Shown here one piece after another: positions 48,399 through 56,965 of a stretch of 60,701 bases of DNA. The DNA is from Rhodococcus rhodnii (GTDB taxonomy: Bacteria; Actinomycetota; Actinomycetes; Mycobacteriales; Pseudonocardiaceae), in the NCBI GenBank assembly GCA_000720375.1, contig JOAA01000047.1, positions 1-60,701 of the forward strand. The letters run 5' to 3'. The translations under genes were made by a program, and so were the position numbers. The notes under the pieces are model-generated. The model worked only from the letters and a program-made list of their open reading frames with translations, was not told where the DNA came from and ran no database searches. Positions within the stretch are counted from its first letter, which is position 1, and each line of letters opens with the position of its first letter.

Positions 48399-51300
48399 GA
48401 CGACGCTCCGACAGTCTCGGACTGCGCGGTGACGAGTTCTGTCAGGTACTCGCCGACCGCGGCGACCGTCGGGCGATTCCACAGCAGTGTCGACGGCAGG
48501 CTGACCCTGAGCTGTTTCTGCAGCCGCTGCCGGACGACCAACGTCATCATCGAGTCCAGGCCCAGCTCCACCAGCGGCCGGTTGAGATCCAGGTCCGCCG
48601 GGGGCAGACGCATCTCGGCCGACACTTGCGCGCGGACCTGATCGGTCAGGTACTCGCGCAACTCGTGCGCGGAGAACTCCGACCATGGCGCTTCGCCGGA
48701 TTCCTGCTCGCCGTCCAAGGGTTCCGGGACGGCCAGTTCGGCCAGCAGGGCCGGCCGTACCGCACCGGGCTCGGGTGGGATGGTGGTGAAGACTGCCGCG
48801 TATCCGATGCCTTGGCGCCATGCGAAGTCCCACGCGTCGAACGCCTCGGCGGCCTTGATGTCCCCGGTGCCCCGGGCGTTGAGCTCCGCGTCGATGATCT
48901 CCGACGAGGTCGACATGCCCAGGCCGCGCCACGACGTCCAGCCGAGGCTGATCGTGTCGGTGTGCCCGCCGCTGCGCCGGTGTGCGGCCAGCGCGTCGAG
49001 ATAGGCGTTCGCGGCCGCGTAGGTCGTCTGCCCGGGCAGCCCGAGCAGCAGCCCGGCTGAGGAGAAGAGCACCATGAAGTCGACGCTCCCGGGCGGGAAA
49101 AGCTCGTGCAGCACCATCGCGCCGTCCACCTTTGGCCGCATGACGCGCCGCAGGGACTCCTCGTCGACGTCCCGGGCGAGCCGGTTGTCCAGGACGCCTG
49201 CCGCGTGCACGATGCCGCGAACGGGCGGCATGTCCCACTCGGTCGGGTTCAGAAGTCGCCGCGCCTGCAGCGGATCGGCGATGTCCAACGCGACCGGCCG
49301 GACGGTCACCCCACGCGCCTCCAGCGACCGGAGCATGCCGACCTGCCGCAGCGTGTCCGGGTCGGTGATGTGGTCCCACTCCCGGCGCGGCGGCAATGCG
49401 GTACGCCCCGCCAGGATGAGCCTGCGTGCGCCCCGGCCGGCGAGCCAGTCCGCGACCCGCAGGCCGAGAACACCAAGGCCACCGGTGATGAGGTAAGTCC
49501 CGTCCGGGCGGCACTCCACGTTCCCGCGGATCTCTTCGCCCTCAACGGCTGTCAGCCGGGCGACCGAGATGTCCTTGTCGTGCAACGCGATGATGTCATC
49601 TCGTTGGCCTGCGCGGATGACCGACAGCAGGTTCTTGGCCTCGCCCGCCTCGATCTCGTCGGCGGTCATGTCGACGGTTCCGCGGTAGAAGTCTCCGTAC
49701 TCGGTGGTGAGAACCCGGCTAAGGCCCCACAGCGCTCCGTGCGCAAGCGAGTCGCGCGTGGACGCGTTACGTACGCCCCGGGTGACCGTCCACACCGGTG
49801 GCCGGATGTCCCAGCTCAAGATCTCGTTGGCAGTGCTGATAAGTAGCCAGGTAGCAGCGTTGTTGTCCAAGCTGGACTCCGGTGCGACCACCACTGCTGC
49901 ACAGACACCGAGCTGGTCGCGATCAGCGGCGAGTTCGGACGGTGAGGAGAACGCCAGCACCTCCACACCTGGCCAATGCCGCCCGACGGCGTTGGCGAAC
50001 CGGGCGCTGCCGACGACCGCGATCGTGCCGGTTGTCAGGGTGTCCTCATCGGACAGCTCAAAGGGACGCCATTGCATCTGGTGTACCAACCGGCGCGGGC
50101 TGTTGTGCGCGCCGGGGTCGCCATCGAGCAACCCGTAGCGCAGCCCCGACATCCGGACCAGCACCTGGCCGGCGGTGGTCGCGATCTCCACGTCGACAGT
50201 GTCGGCGCGGTCCGGTCCGGGTACGGTTCGCACGACGATCACAGCGTCGGCCGGTGGCGGGCCGGTGACCACGAATTCTCTTATGTGGGCAGGCATTCGC
50301 AACAGTTGCGGTCCCGGGAAGACCACCGACGCGATGGACAGCGCGGCGTCCAGCAACGACGCCCAGGTCGTCGGTACAGGCTGGTCCGCCATGGACGCAC
50401 GTACCCGGGCGAGCAGCGCGCCGTCGCCGCGGGACAGGTGCTGGACCTCCCAGTGGAACCCCATCGCCGCGACGCCGACCGATGCCAGCTCGTCGATCAC
50501 GAAGCCCGGGGCCAGCTTCTGCCCGTTGGGGACGCTGATCCCGCCCAGCGGCAGCACCCGCTCCGGCCGGTCCGGCGGCGGCGCGATGGTCGCGGTGGTG
50601 TGGGTCAGCCAGGACTCGTCCGTGTCCTCGCCGATCCGGCGGGAGTTGAGGTGAATGGACCCTTCCTGGCGCACGAGCTGGATCTCGCGTGGAGTGTCCG
50701 CCGTGACCGGTGTCCGCAGGGTGACGTCGGTCAGCGCGACCGGCTTGACGGCGTCAGTGCCGCCGCGCGCGATGGCCGCGAAAGTGTTCAGCAGCACCGC
50801 CGCTGGGACGATCTCCACGTCTCGAACCGGGTGCCTGCCGGGATACGGCCGGGTGGTCTCGTCCAGCCGGGTGTGCCACATCTCGATCGACGTTGTGGAG
50901 TTGACCACCGACGAGCCGCCGAGCAGCACGTGATCGTCCACATTGTGCTGCCGATGGACAGTGGAGGTGCCGCGGCGAGGCGGGGTGAACCAGTGGCTGG
51001 CGTGCTGCCAGGCGATCCTGGGCAGCTCGGCCAGCATCCCGTCGTACTGCAGCGCGTTCCAGTCGACGCGGCCACCCGCACAGTACAGTGCGGCGACGGC
51101 CGCGAGCATCGCCGGCAGTTCGGGCCGTCCACGCCGGAGCGTCGGCAGCACGATGCCGTCGGTGATCCGGTTCTCCTCGAGGGTTTCGGTGATCGAGTGG
51201 GTGACAACCGGGTGCGTGGAGATCTCGATGAACACGCGGTGGCCGTCCTGGCCCGCTGCGGTGATCGCGTCGGCGAACCGGACCGGTTCGCGCAGGTTCA

Positions 51301-53674
51301 TGGCCCAGTAGTGGCCGTCGCGGGCGGCGTCCGAGCGTGGGTCGGCCAGCGCGGTCGAGTAGACCGGGATCTTCGGCTCGGCCGGGACGAGGTCGGCCAC
51401 CGAGGAGACCAGCTCGCCGAGCAGGGGGTCCATCTGTCCACTGTGGAAGGCGACGTCGGACGCGACCTTGCGGACGTAGAGCCCCTCCTGGCCCCATTGC
51501 TCGACGAGTTGCTCGATCGCCGTGGTCTCGCCGGACACGACCGACGACACCGGCGACGCGGAGATGGCGGCCACCACGTCGGTCCGGTCGGCCAGACCGC
51601 GGGTGACCTCCTCGAACGGCAGGCCGACCATGGCCATCGCGCCCTGGCCGGCGACCTGGCGCAGCAGCTTGGAGCGCCGGCAGATCAGCCGGGCGCCGTC
51701 GGCGAGGTCGAACACCCCGGCGACCACGGCCGCCGCGATCTCGCCGACCGAGTGGCCGAGCACCGCAGCTGGAGTGACCCCGTAGGACCGCCACACCTCG
51801 GCCAGCCCGACCTGCATGGCGAAGATCAGCGGCTGGATCCGCTCGACGCTCTCGAAGTCCCCGTCCATCAGGGCCTGGCGCGGTGAGAAACCGATCTCCT
51901 CGAGGAAGATCGGCTCGATCTGGTCGAGCACCTTGCCCAGCATGGGGTCGTCGGCCAGCAGTTCGCGGCCCATGCCGATCCACTGCGAGCCGTGCCCGGA
52001 GAAGACCCACACCGCACCGGCGTCCCTTGCCACGGCTGAGGTCTGGACGCCTTCGGCGGGTTCGCCCGCGGCCAGTGCACGTAGCCGGTCCACCAGTTCC
52101 GCGCGCCCCGCCGCGACCACACCGGCACGGTAGGCCAGGTGCGACCGCCGGTGCGCCAGGGTATGCCCGACGTCGGCGACCGGGACCTCGCGGCCCTCGT
52201 CGGTCAGCCAGTCCGCCAGCTTGCCCGCGTACGCGGCCAGCCCGGCAGCGGAACCCGCCGACAGCGGGTACACCGTCCGGCCGGCGGCGAAGTCCGCATC
52301 GCTGCGGTCGCTGGTGTGACTGTGCCCGTTGTGGATGGCCGAGTCCTCGTCCGGTGCCTGTTCCAGGATGACGTGCGCGATGGTCCCGCCGTATCCGTAG
52401 CCGGACACGCCGGCCCGGCGTGGGTGGTCGTGCTCCGGCCATGGCCGGAGTTCGGTGACAACCTCAAGACCGGCGGTGTCCCAGGGGATCTCCGGGTTGG
52501 GCGTGGTGAAGTTCAGGCTCGGCGGCAGCTGCGCGGCGCCGAGTGCGAGCACAGCCTTGATCACGCCCACCACGCCGGCACCGGCTTCCAGATGACCGAC
52601 GTTGGTCTTCACCGAGCCGATCAGGCACGGCTCGTCGGCGGATCGTCCGGCGCCGACGACGGTTGCCAGTGCCCGGACCTCCTGCGGGTCACCGAGCTTG
52701 GTGCCAGTGCCGTGCGCCTCGACGTAATCGATCGTGGCGGGCGGGATTCCGCTTGCCTGGTATACGCGACGAAGCAGATGTGCCTGTGCCTCTTCGCTGG
52801 GCGCCATGATGCCGTTGGTCTTGCCGTCCTGGTGCACCGCGCTGCCACGGATCAGGGCCAGTACACGGTCACCGTCCCGTTGCGCGTCTGAGAGTCGCTT
52901 GAGCACGACCATGCCGCAGCCCTCGCCACGGCCGTAGCCGTCGGCAGCGGCGTCGAACGACTTGCTGCGGCCGTCTTTGGACGTGGCGCCAGCGGCGTCG
53001 AGCACCAGTGTCAGCCCAGGACCTGCCATGATCATCACGCCGCCGGCGATCGCCAGCGGGATCTCGCCGAGCCGCAGGCTCTGGCAAGCCGTGTGCATCG
53101 CGACGAGCGACGACGAACAGGCGGTGTCGACCGCGAAGCTCGATCCACGCAGGTCCAATGTGTACGAGACCCGGTTGGGCACGGCACAGTAGGCGCCGCC
53201 GATCCCGGTCCGTGCCTCGATACTGGGCAGGTCCTCCAGCAGCCTGCGCCCGTAGTCGTCGGCTCCGACGCCGACGAACACGCCGGTGTCGGAGCCGGCC
53301 AGGCTGTCCGGCGCGATGCCCGCGTGCTCCAACGCCTCCCACGCCAGTTCGAGCGCCATCCGCTGCTGCGGGTCCATCAGTTCGGCCTCGCGGGGTGAGA
53401 TGCCGAAGAAACCCGCGTCGAATCCGGTGATGTCGGACATGTACGAGCCGAACCTGGTCGCCTTGCGCAGTGCGGCGGCGTTCTCCGGGCTCGCCGCGGC
53501 GTACGCCGCCCAGCGCTGCTCCGGCACCTCCGACACCGCGCTGCGGCCGGCCACCAGGAACCGCCACAGCTCGGCGGGTGACTCGATGTCACCGGCCAGC
53601 CGGCAACTCATCCCGATGATCGCGATGGGCTCACCGCCGCCCTGCTGTTGCTTGTGTAGATCCGAATCCGCCAC
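48395..53674 (-). CDS. Iterative type I PKS, 6-methylsalicylate synthase type
   Basis: 1759 residues from GTG 53674 (GGGGAAGG eight bases upstream), a size typical of bacterial 6-MSAS-like enzymes. Domain order: KS (VDTACSSSLVAMHTACQSL, Cys186; VEAHGTGTKLGDPQE; NVGHLEAGAG), AT (AVLGHSVGEIAAAVVAG; SDVAFHSGQ), thioester hydrolase/dehydratase-like domain (HPVRDVEIVPAAVLLNTF, His948), KR (GTYLITGGLGVLGLRVADW), ACP (PLVELGLDSMMTLVV, Ser1708). No TE. The VEIVPAAVLLNTF segment is the feature I associate with ChlB1/AviM-type synthases. In the hot-dog motif HxxxGxxxxP the Gly is Asp952. No KAS III-like acyltransferase to move the aryl group to a carrier is present, which suits release as free acid. 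Confidence 0.88.
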   Translation of the reverse strand: MADSDLHKQQQGGGEPIAIIGMSCRLAGDIESPAELWRFLVAGRSAVSEVPEQRWAAYAAASPENAAALRKATRFGSYMSDITGFDAGFFGISPREAELMDPQQRMALELAWEALEHAGIAPDSLAGSDTGVFVGVGADDYGRRLLEDLPSIEARTGIGGAYCAVPNRVSYTLDLRGSSFAVDTACSSSLVAMHTACQSLRLGEIPLAIAGGVMIMAGPGLTLVLDAAGATSKDGRSKSFDAAADGYGRGEGCGMVVLKRLSDAQRDGDRVLALIRGSAVHQDGKTNGIMAPSEEAQAHLLRRVYQASGIPPATIDYVEAHGTGTKLGDPQEVRALATVVGAGRSADEPCLIGSVKTNVGHLEAGAGVVGVIKAVLALGAAQLPPSLNFTTPNPEIPWDTAGLEVVTELRPWPEHDHPRRAGVSGYGYGGTIAHVILEQAPDEDSAIHNGHSHTSDRSDADFAAGRTVYPLSAGSAAGLAAYAGKLADWLTDEGREVPVADVGHTLAHRRSHLAYRAGVVAAGRAELVDRLRALAAGEPAEGVQTSAVARDAGAVWVFSGHGSQWIGMGRELLADDPMLGKVLDQIEPIFLEEIGFSPRQALMDGDFESVERIQPLIFAMQVGLAEVWRSYGVTPAAVLGHSVGEIAAAVVAGVFDLADGARLICRRSKLLRQVAGQGAMAMVGLPFEEVTRGLADRTDVVAAISASPVSSVVSGETTAIEQLVEQWGQEGLYVRKVASDVAFHSGQMDPLLGELVSSVADLVPAEPKIPVYSTALADPRSDAARDGHYWAMNLREPVRFADAITAAGQDGHRVFIEISTHPVVTHSITETLEENRITDGIVLPTLRRGRPELPAMLAAVAALYCAGGRVDWNALQYDGMLAELPRIAWQHASHWFTPPRRGTSTVHRQHNVDDHVLLGGSSVVNSTTSIEMWHTRLDETTRPYPGRHPVRDVEIVPAAVLLNTFAAIARGGTDAVKPVALTDVTLRTPVTADTPREIQLVRQEGSIHLNSRRIGEDTDESWLTHTTATIAPPPDRPERVLPLGGISVPNGQKLAPGFVIDELASVGVAAMGFHWEVQHLSRGDGALLARVRASMADQPVPTTWASLLDAALSIASVVFPGPQLLRMPAHIREFVVTGPPPADAVIVVRTVPGPDRADTVDVEIATTAGQVLVRMSGLRYGLLDGDPGAHNSPRRLVHQMQWRPFELSDEDTLTTGTIAVVGSARFANAVGRHWPGVEVLAFSSPSELAADRDQLGVCAAVVVAPESSLDNNAATWLLISTANEILSWDIRPPVWTVTRGVRNASTRDSLAHGALWGLSRVLTTEYGDFYRGTVDMTADEIEAGEAKNLLSVIRAGQRDDIIALHDKDISVARLTAVEGEEIRGNVECRPDGTYLITGGLGVLGLRVADWLAGRGARRLILAGRTALPPRREWDHITDPDTLRQVGMLRSLEARGVTVRPVALDIADPLQARRLLNPTEWDMPPVRGIVHAAGVLDNRLARDVDEESLRRVMRPKVDGAMVLHELFPPGSVDFMVLFSSAGLLLGLPGQTTYAAANAYLDALAAHRRSGGHTDTISLGWTSWRGLGMSTSSEIIDAELNARGTGDIKAAEAFDAWDFAWRQGIGYAAVFTTIPPEPGAVRPALLAELAVPEPLDGEQESGEAPWSEFSAHELREYLTDQVRAQVSAEMRLPPADLDLNRPLVELGLDSMMTLVVRQRLQKQLRVSLPSTLLWNRPTVAAVGEYLTELVTAQSETVGASS

Positions 53675-53821
53675 TGTCTCAACCTTCCCCGCAGTCCATC
53701 CCAGCCAAGTCCACTCAGCACAGTCCAAAAAGTCCAGTTCACTCGGCAACGCGGCCGTTGCGTTACCCGTCCGCCGCCGCGGTCCGAGGGGCCGGCGGCC
53801 ACCGCGGTCGGAGGAGATGTC

Positions 53822-54733
53822 TCAAGTCAGCACAGAGGTGAAGCGCTCGTTGAGCTCACGTCCGATGTAGAAGATGCCGGCCGCCAGCTGGTCGGCCGTC
53901 CATGTGATGGTCGGGAAGTCCCGATAGGTGACGTACCCGCCGGAGAAGACCTCGTTGCGGTTGCCGGACGGGTCGAAGAAGTAGATCGTCTCGCCGCGGG
54001 TTATGCCGTGCCTGGTCGGCCCGACGTCGACCGGCACGTCGTCCATCGCGAACAGGTCGCCCGCGTGCCGGATCGCGTTCCAGTCCACCAGCTGGTAGGC
54101 GAAGTGGTGGAGCTTTCCGTTGGGCCCCTTGATGAACGCGATGTCGTGCGGCGAGTTGCCGCAGAACATCCACGAGCCGATCAGCTCGCCGCCGTCCTGT
54201 TCGGTCACCAGGCGCTCGGCCGCGCGGAAGTCGAGGCACTCGGCGAAGAACCGCTCAAGCGTCTCCGGGTCCTCGGTGGTGATCAGCGCGTGGTCGATGC
54301 GTGGGGCGCCGACGCCGACCAGGTGGCGGGGGAACGGCGCCGGGTTGAGCGTGCCCGTCTCGGTGCCGACCAGCTCGATGTCGTGGTACAGCTCAATGAC
54401 GTGCTCCGAGGGCAGGATGACCCGCACGCCGTCGCCGACGGCGAGGTTCTCACCCCGGCTCATCCGCTCGACCAGGCAGCCGAACCTCTCGGCACGCCGC
54501 TCGAACACCTCCAGGTCACCGGTGGTCTCGACCTTGTAGCCGAGCTTCACCAGGCCGACGCCGCCGTTCTGCAGCACGACGGAGTGGTGGTCCCACTCGT
54601 CCCACGCCTTGTAGTAGAGAGCGTCGCCGCGGTCCTCGACCAGCCGCATACCGAGGGTGTCACCGTAGTGTGCCCTCGACGCCTCCAGGTCGGTCACGCG
54701 AACGTGCACGTACCCCAGCCGCATCACGGCCAT
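53822..54733 (-). CDS. XylE-like catechol 2,3-dioxygenase
   Basis: 303 residues with two vicinal-oxygen-chelate domains, the length of XylE. Predicted Fe(II) ligands: His148 (APRIDHALITTE), His209 or 210 (KLHHFAYQLVDW) and Glu261 (YFFDPSGNRNEVFSGGYVTY). The last segment is near-diagnostic for class I.2.A extradiol enzymes such as TOL XylE. The N-terminal domain is intact (MRLGYVHVRVTDLEASRAHY). It would cleave methylcatechol next to the diol to a 2-hydroxymuconic semialdehyde. The ferredoxin gene follows on the 5' side, as XylT precedes XylE, presumably for reactivation of oxidised iron. Its role is ring opening in operon 2. Confidence 0.93.
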   Translation of the reverse strand: MAVMRLGYVHVRVTDLEASRAHYGDTLGMRLVEDRGDALYYKAWDEWDHHSVVLQNGGVGLVKLGYKVETTGDLEVFERRAERFGCLVERMSRGENLAVGDGVRVILPSEHVIELYHDIELVGTETGTLNPAPFPRHLVGVGAPRIDHALITTEDPETLERFFAECLDFRAAERLVTEQDGGELIGSWMFCGNSPHDIAFIKGPNGKLHHFAYQLVDWNAIRHAGDLFAMDDVPVDVGPTRHGITRGETIYFFDPSGNRNEVFSGGYVTYRDFPTITWTADQLAAGIFYIGRELNERFTSVLT

Positions 54734-54767
54734 TTGTTCCTCCCAGATGGACAGTGCCTTCGGCCGG

Positions 54768-55079
54768 CTATGACGGCAGGAAGGGGTTGAGCCGCCGCAA
54801 CCGGTCGTTGCGCAGCTGGATGGTCACGTCGTCCAGCGGTATCGCGCGGCAGGTCAGGCAGGTTCCGGACGCGCGCTCCGGCTGGCTCAGCACCGTCTCC
54901 GCGACCGTGTCGCGGTACTCGACCTGGCCGGCGACCAGGTCGACCTTGCACACTCCGCAGCCACCGCGTCGGCAGCCGACGCGGTAGCCGTACCCGGACT
55001 CGTAAAGCGCCGCCAGAACGGACTTGCCCGCAGCGGCCGTCACTTCGGTTCCGTCAGGGAGGACCGTTATCCTCGGCAT
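54768..55079 (-). CDS. XylT-like plant-type [2Fe-2S] ferredoxin
   Basis: 103 residues from ATG 55079 (MPRITVLPDGTEVTAAAGKS); longer upstream frames lack ferredoxin similarity. Cluster ligands: VGCRRGGCGVCKVDLVAG, with the fourth Cys in the later SGTCLTCRAIPL segment. This is the short chloroplast-type ferredoxin of meta-cleavage operons (XylT/NahT), whose known job is to re-reduce the inactive ferric iron of catechol 2,3-dioxygenase. It is the first gene of operon 2 and lies directly upstream of the dioxygenase, so the same role is very likely. Supplying electrons to the P450 is a less likely alternative. Confidence 0.9.
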   Translation of the reverse strand: MPRITVLPDGTEVTAAAGKSVLAALYESGYGYRVGCRRGGCGVCKVDLVAGQVEYRDTVAETVLSQPERASGTCLTCRAIPLDDVTIQLRNDRLRRLNPFLPS

Positions 55080-55426
55080 GATCGAATCCGAATATTCTCG
55101 CTCGTGCCTTTTCGGTGAATTTCTCCCAGTAGAGCCACTGAGCGCCCCCCAGGCGATTCGTGACGATTTGAAGAGTGATGCTGGCCAGTATCCACGGCCA
55201 ATGGCCACGACCGTAGCGAGGCGCACGGAACCCGTCAAGTGCCTCTCGGATACTTGCAAGATTAGTGCAAGCCTTTCCCAATGCGGCTCGCCAAAATTTG
55301 ATGCTTTCTTAAGGTACACCAACAGGGATAGCGTCTCCAGGCGGGCCGGAGAAGCCGTCGGGCTCGTTGCCGGAATCGATTCGCTGCCTTGGCCGACCGG
55401 CATGGCCGACTAGTAAGGAGATCAAC
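55080..55426. promoter_or_regulatory. Divergent promoter region of operon 2 and the amidohydrolase
   Basis: 347 bp between divergent starts. It contains the inverted repeat CTTGCA-AGATTAG-TGCAAG (55253-55271) and an AT-rich stretch at about 55290-55320, unusual in this GC-rich cluster and consistent with promoters. No copy of the CGAAG-N4-CTTSG site was found here. Confidence 0.5.
55253..55271. promoter_or_regulatory. Inverted repeat in the operon 2 control region
   Basis: CTTGCAAGATTAGTGCAAG has perfect 6-bp arms with a 7-bp spacer. Candidate regulator site for the divergent pair. Confidence 0.4.
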
Positions 55427-56404
55427 ATGTATTCGTACGGACGAATCGACGTCCACCAGCACATCGTCCCGCCCGGATATGCCGCCTGGCTGGCCGAACA
55501 GGGCATCACCGCAGGTGGGATGCCGTTGCCGAAGTGGACTCAGCAGGACGCCATCGGCCAGATGGACGAGCTGGGGATCGCCACCGGCGTGGTCTCGGTG
55601 TCCACCCCCGGGGTGCATCTCGGTGACGACCGGATGGCCAGGGCGAAGGCTCGTGAGGTCAACGAATACGCCGCTGAGCAGGTCAAAGACCGGCCAGACC
55701 GGTTTGGCTTCTTCGCCACGCTGACCCTGCCGGATGTGGCCGGCGCGCTGGCGGAGGCCGCGTACGCGCTGGACGAGCTCGCCGCGGACGGGGTGATTCT
55801 GCTGGCCAACGTGCGGGGCGCCTACCTCGGCGACCCGGCCTTCGATCCGCTGATGGACGAGCTCGACCGGCGGTCCGCGGTGGTCTTCGTACACCCCTCA
55901 CACCTGCCTGGACCTGGGGTGGAAGGGATTCCCGCGTTCCTGGCCGACTTTCTGCTCGACACCACCCGGGCCGCGATCAACCTGGTCCGGCACGGCGCGA
56001 TGGACCGCTGGCCGAACCTGCGGATCATCCTGTCGCACGGCGGCGGCTTCGTGCCCTACGCGGCACACCGGTTCGCCTACACCCGGCTGGAAGGCAGCCC
56101 TTCACCTGCGGATTTCCTGGCCGCGCTCGGCCGGTTCCACTTCGACACGGCGTTGTCCTCCAGCCCGGCGGCGCTGCCCAGCCTGCTGTCGTTCGCTCAG
56201 CCGGGACATGTCATGTTCGGCAGCGACTGGCCGTACGCGCCTGTTCGCTCGGTCCGGCATTTCGAGGGCGAGTGGACGGGGTATGACGGCGTTTCAGAGC
56301 CCGTGCGGGCCGCCGTCGACCGGCGCAACGCGGAGCGGCTGTTTCCCCGGCTGAGTTCGAAAGATGCCTCTGACCTGGAGATTCGTCAAGACATGGCGGT
56401 CTGA
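55427..56404 (+). CDS. ACMSD-family amidohydrolase, probable 6-methylsalicylate decarboxylase
   Basis: 325 residues from ATG 55427 with AAGGAG six bases upstream. Metal ligands: His10 and His12 (IDVHQHIVPP), His in VVFVHPSHLPGPG, His in IILSHGGGFVPYAAHRFAYT and Asp in MFGSDWPYAPVRSV. This is the amidohydrolase subfamily of 2-amino-3-carboxymuconate semialdehyde, gamma-resorcylate and fungal 6-methylsalicylate (PatG/YanB-type) decarboxylases. Divergent from the operon with a 6-MSAS-type PKS, the simplest role is 6-methylsalicylate to m-cresol. Decarboxylation of a later ring-cleaved acid is the alternative. Confidence 0.85.
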   Translation: MYSYGRIDVHQHIVPPGYAAWLAEQGITAGGMPLPKWTQQDAIGQMDELGIATGVVSVSTPGVHLGDDRMARAKAREVNEYAAEQVKDRPDRFGFFATLTLPDVAGALAEAAYALDELAADGVILLANVRGAYLGDPAFDPLMDELDRRSAVVFVHPSHLPGPGVEGIPAFLADFLLDTTRAAINLVRHGAMDRWPNLRIILSHGGGFVPYAAHRFAYTRLEGSPSPADFLAALGRFHFDTALSSSPAALPSLLSFAQPGHVMFGSDWPYAPVRSVRHFEGEWTGYDGVSEPVRAAVDRRNAERLFPRLSSKDASDLEIRQDMAV

Positions 56405-56965
56405 ACCACTCGCCCGCAGATCGCGAGGACTTCTTCGCGAAGGAGTCTTGACAAGTTGGGGGCAACCCGGTTCACTCGATCGTAGTGATACGCACCTGGG
56501 GGTCGTTGCCGACAGCGCATCCGCCATCAAAGCTGGTGGCTGGCAGCGAGCGGAGACGGAGGGAATAAATGCGAAGAAAAGATTCTTCGCTGTCGAATTC
56601 ATGATCGTTTTCTGATCAGCCGATCTGGCGGCTCCTCATGGCCGCGGGATCGTGGGGGAAGTGTCTCGGTGGACGTGCGAGCGCTATTTGTGCTGCGCGA
56701 AAGTAGTGTGCGCTCGTATTCGTTTGCGAACTGGTCGGTTTTTGGCTGCGATGAATCCAGTCGCTTCCGATCAATTTTTTGTGACCGGGAAAAATAGTAG
56801 TCGATCATTCTCGCTCGGTCGATGAGTGCTCAGTCGTATGCCTTGGCATCGCGCTGCGCTCATCGGCCGGTGCGGGCATGCCTGCAGTTTCCTGAAATTG
56901 AGACGCGGCGGTCCGCAATCGGAGACAGTCGGCTGATCGCACAATTCGCATGATTGGAATCGCAC
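56405..56965. promoter_or_regulatory. Leader region of NRPS2
   Basis: 561 bp without a gene, of lower GC than its surroundings. It holds a near-perfect 20-bp palindrome GACTTCTTCG/CGAAGGAGTC (56428-56447), which could be a terminator stem or an operator, the shared ArsR-like site at 56437-56464, a TTGACA -35-like hexamer at 56448-56453, and a 6-bp inverted repeat GCGAAG...CTTCGC at 56571-56590. Confidence 0.55.
56437..56464 (+). promoter_or_regulatory. Candidate ArsR operator upstream of NRPS2
   Basis: GCGAAGGAGTCTTGACAAG (56437-56455) followed by TTGGGGGCA. It aligns with the ArsR-upstream site (43696) over the whole length with one gap and shares the TTGGGGGC tail. It overlaps a TTGACA hexamer, so binding could block a promoter. 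Confidence 0.55.

Noticed and set aside
43842..55079. Reading operon 2 as a plain aromatic degradation operon
   Set aside because: It contains a 1759-residue PKS, lacks hydratase and aldolase genes, and is flanked by NRPS genes; supply of a building block explains it better, though not proven.
56428..56447. Palindrome after the amidohydrolase taken only as a terminator
   Set aside because: It lacks a T-run and overlaps a site shared with two other control regions, so an operator role is at least as likely.
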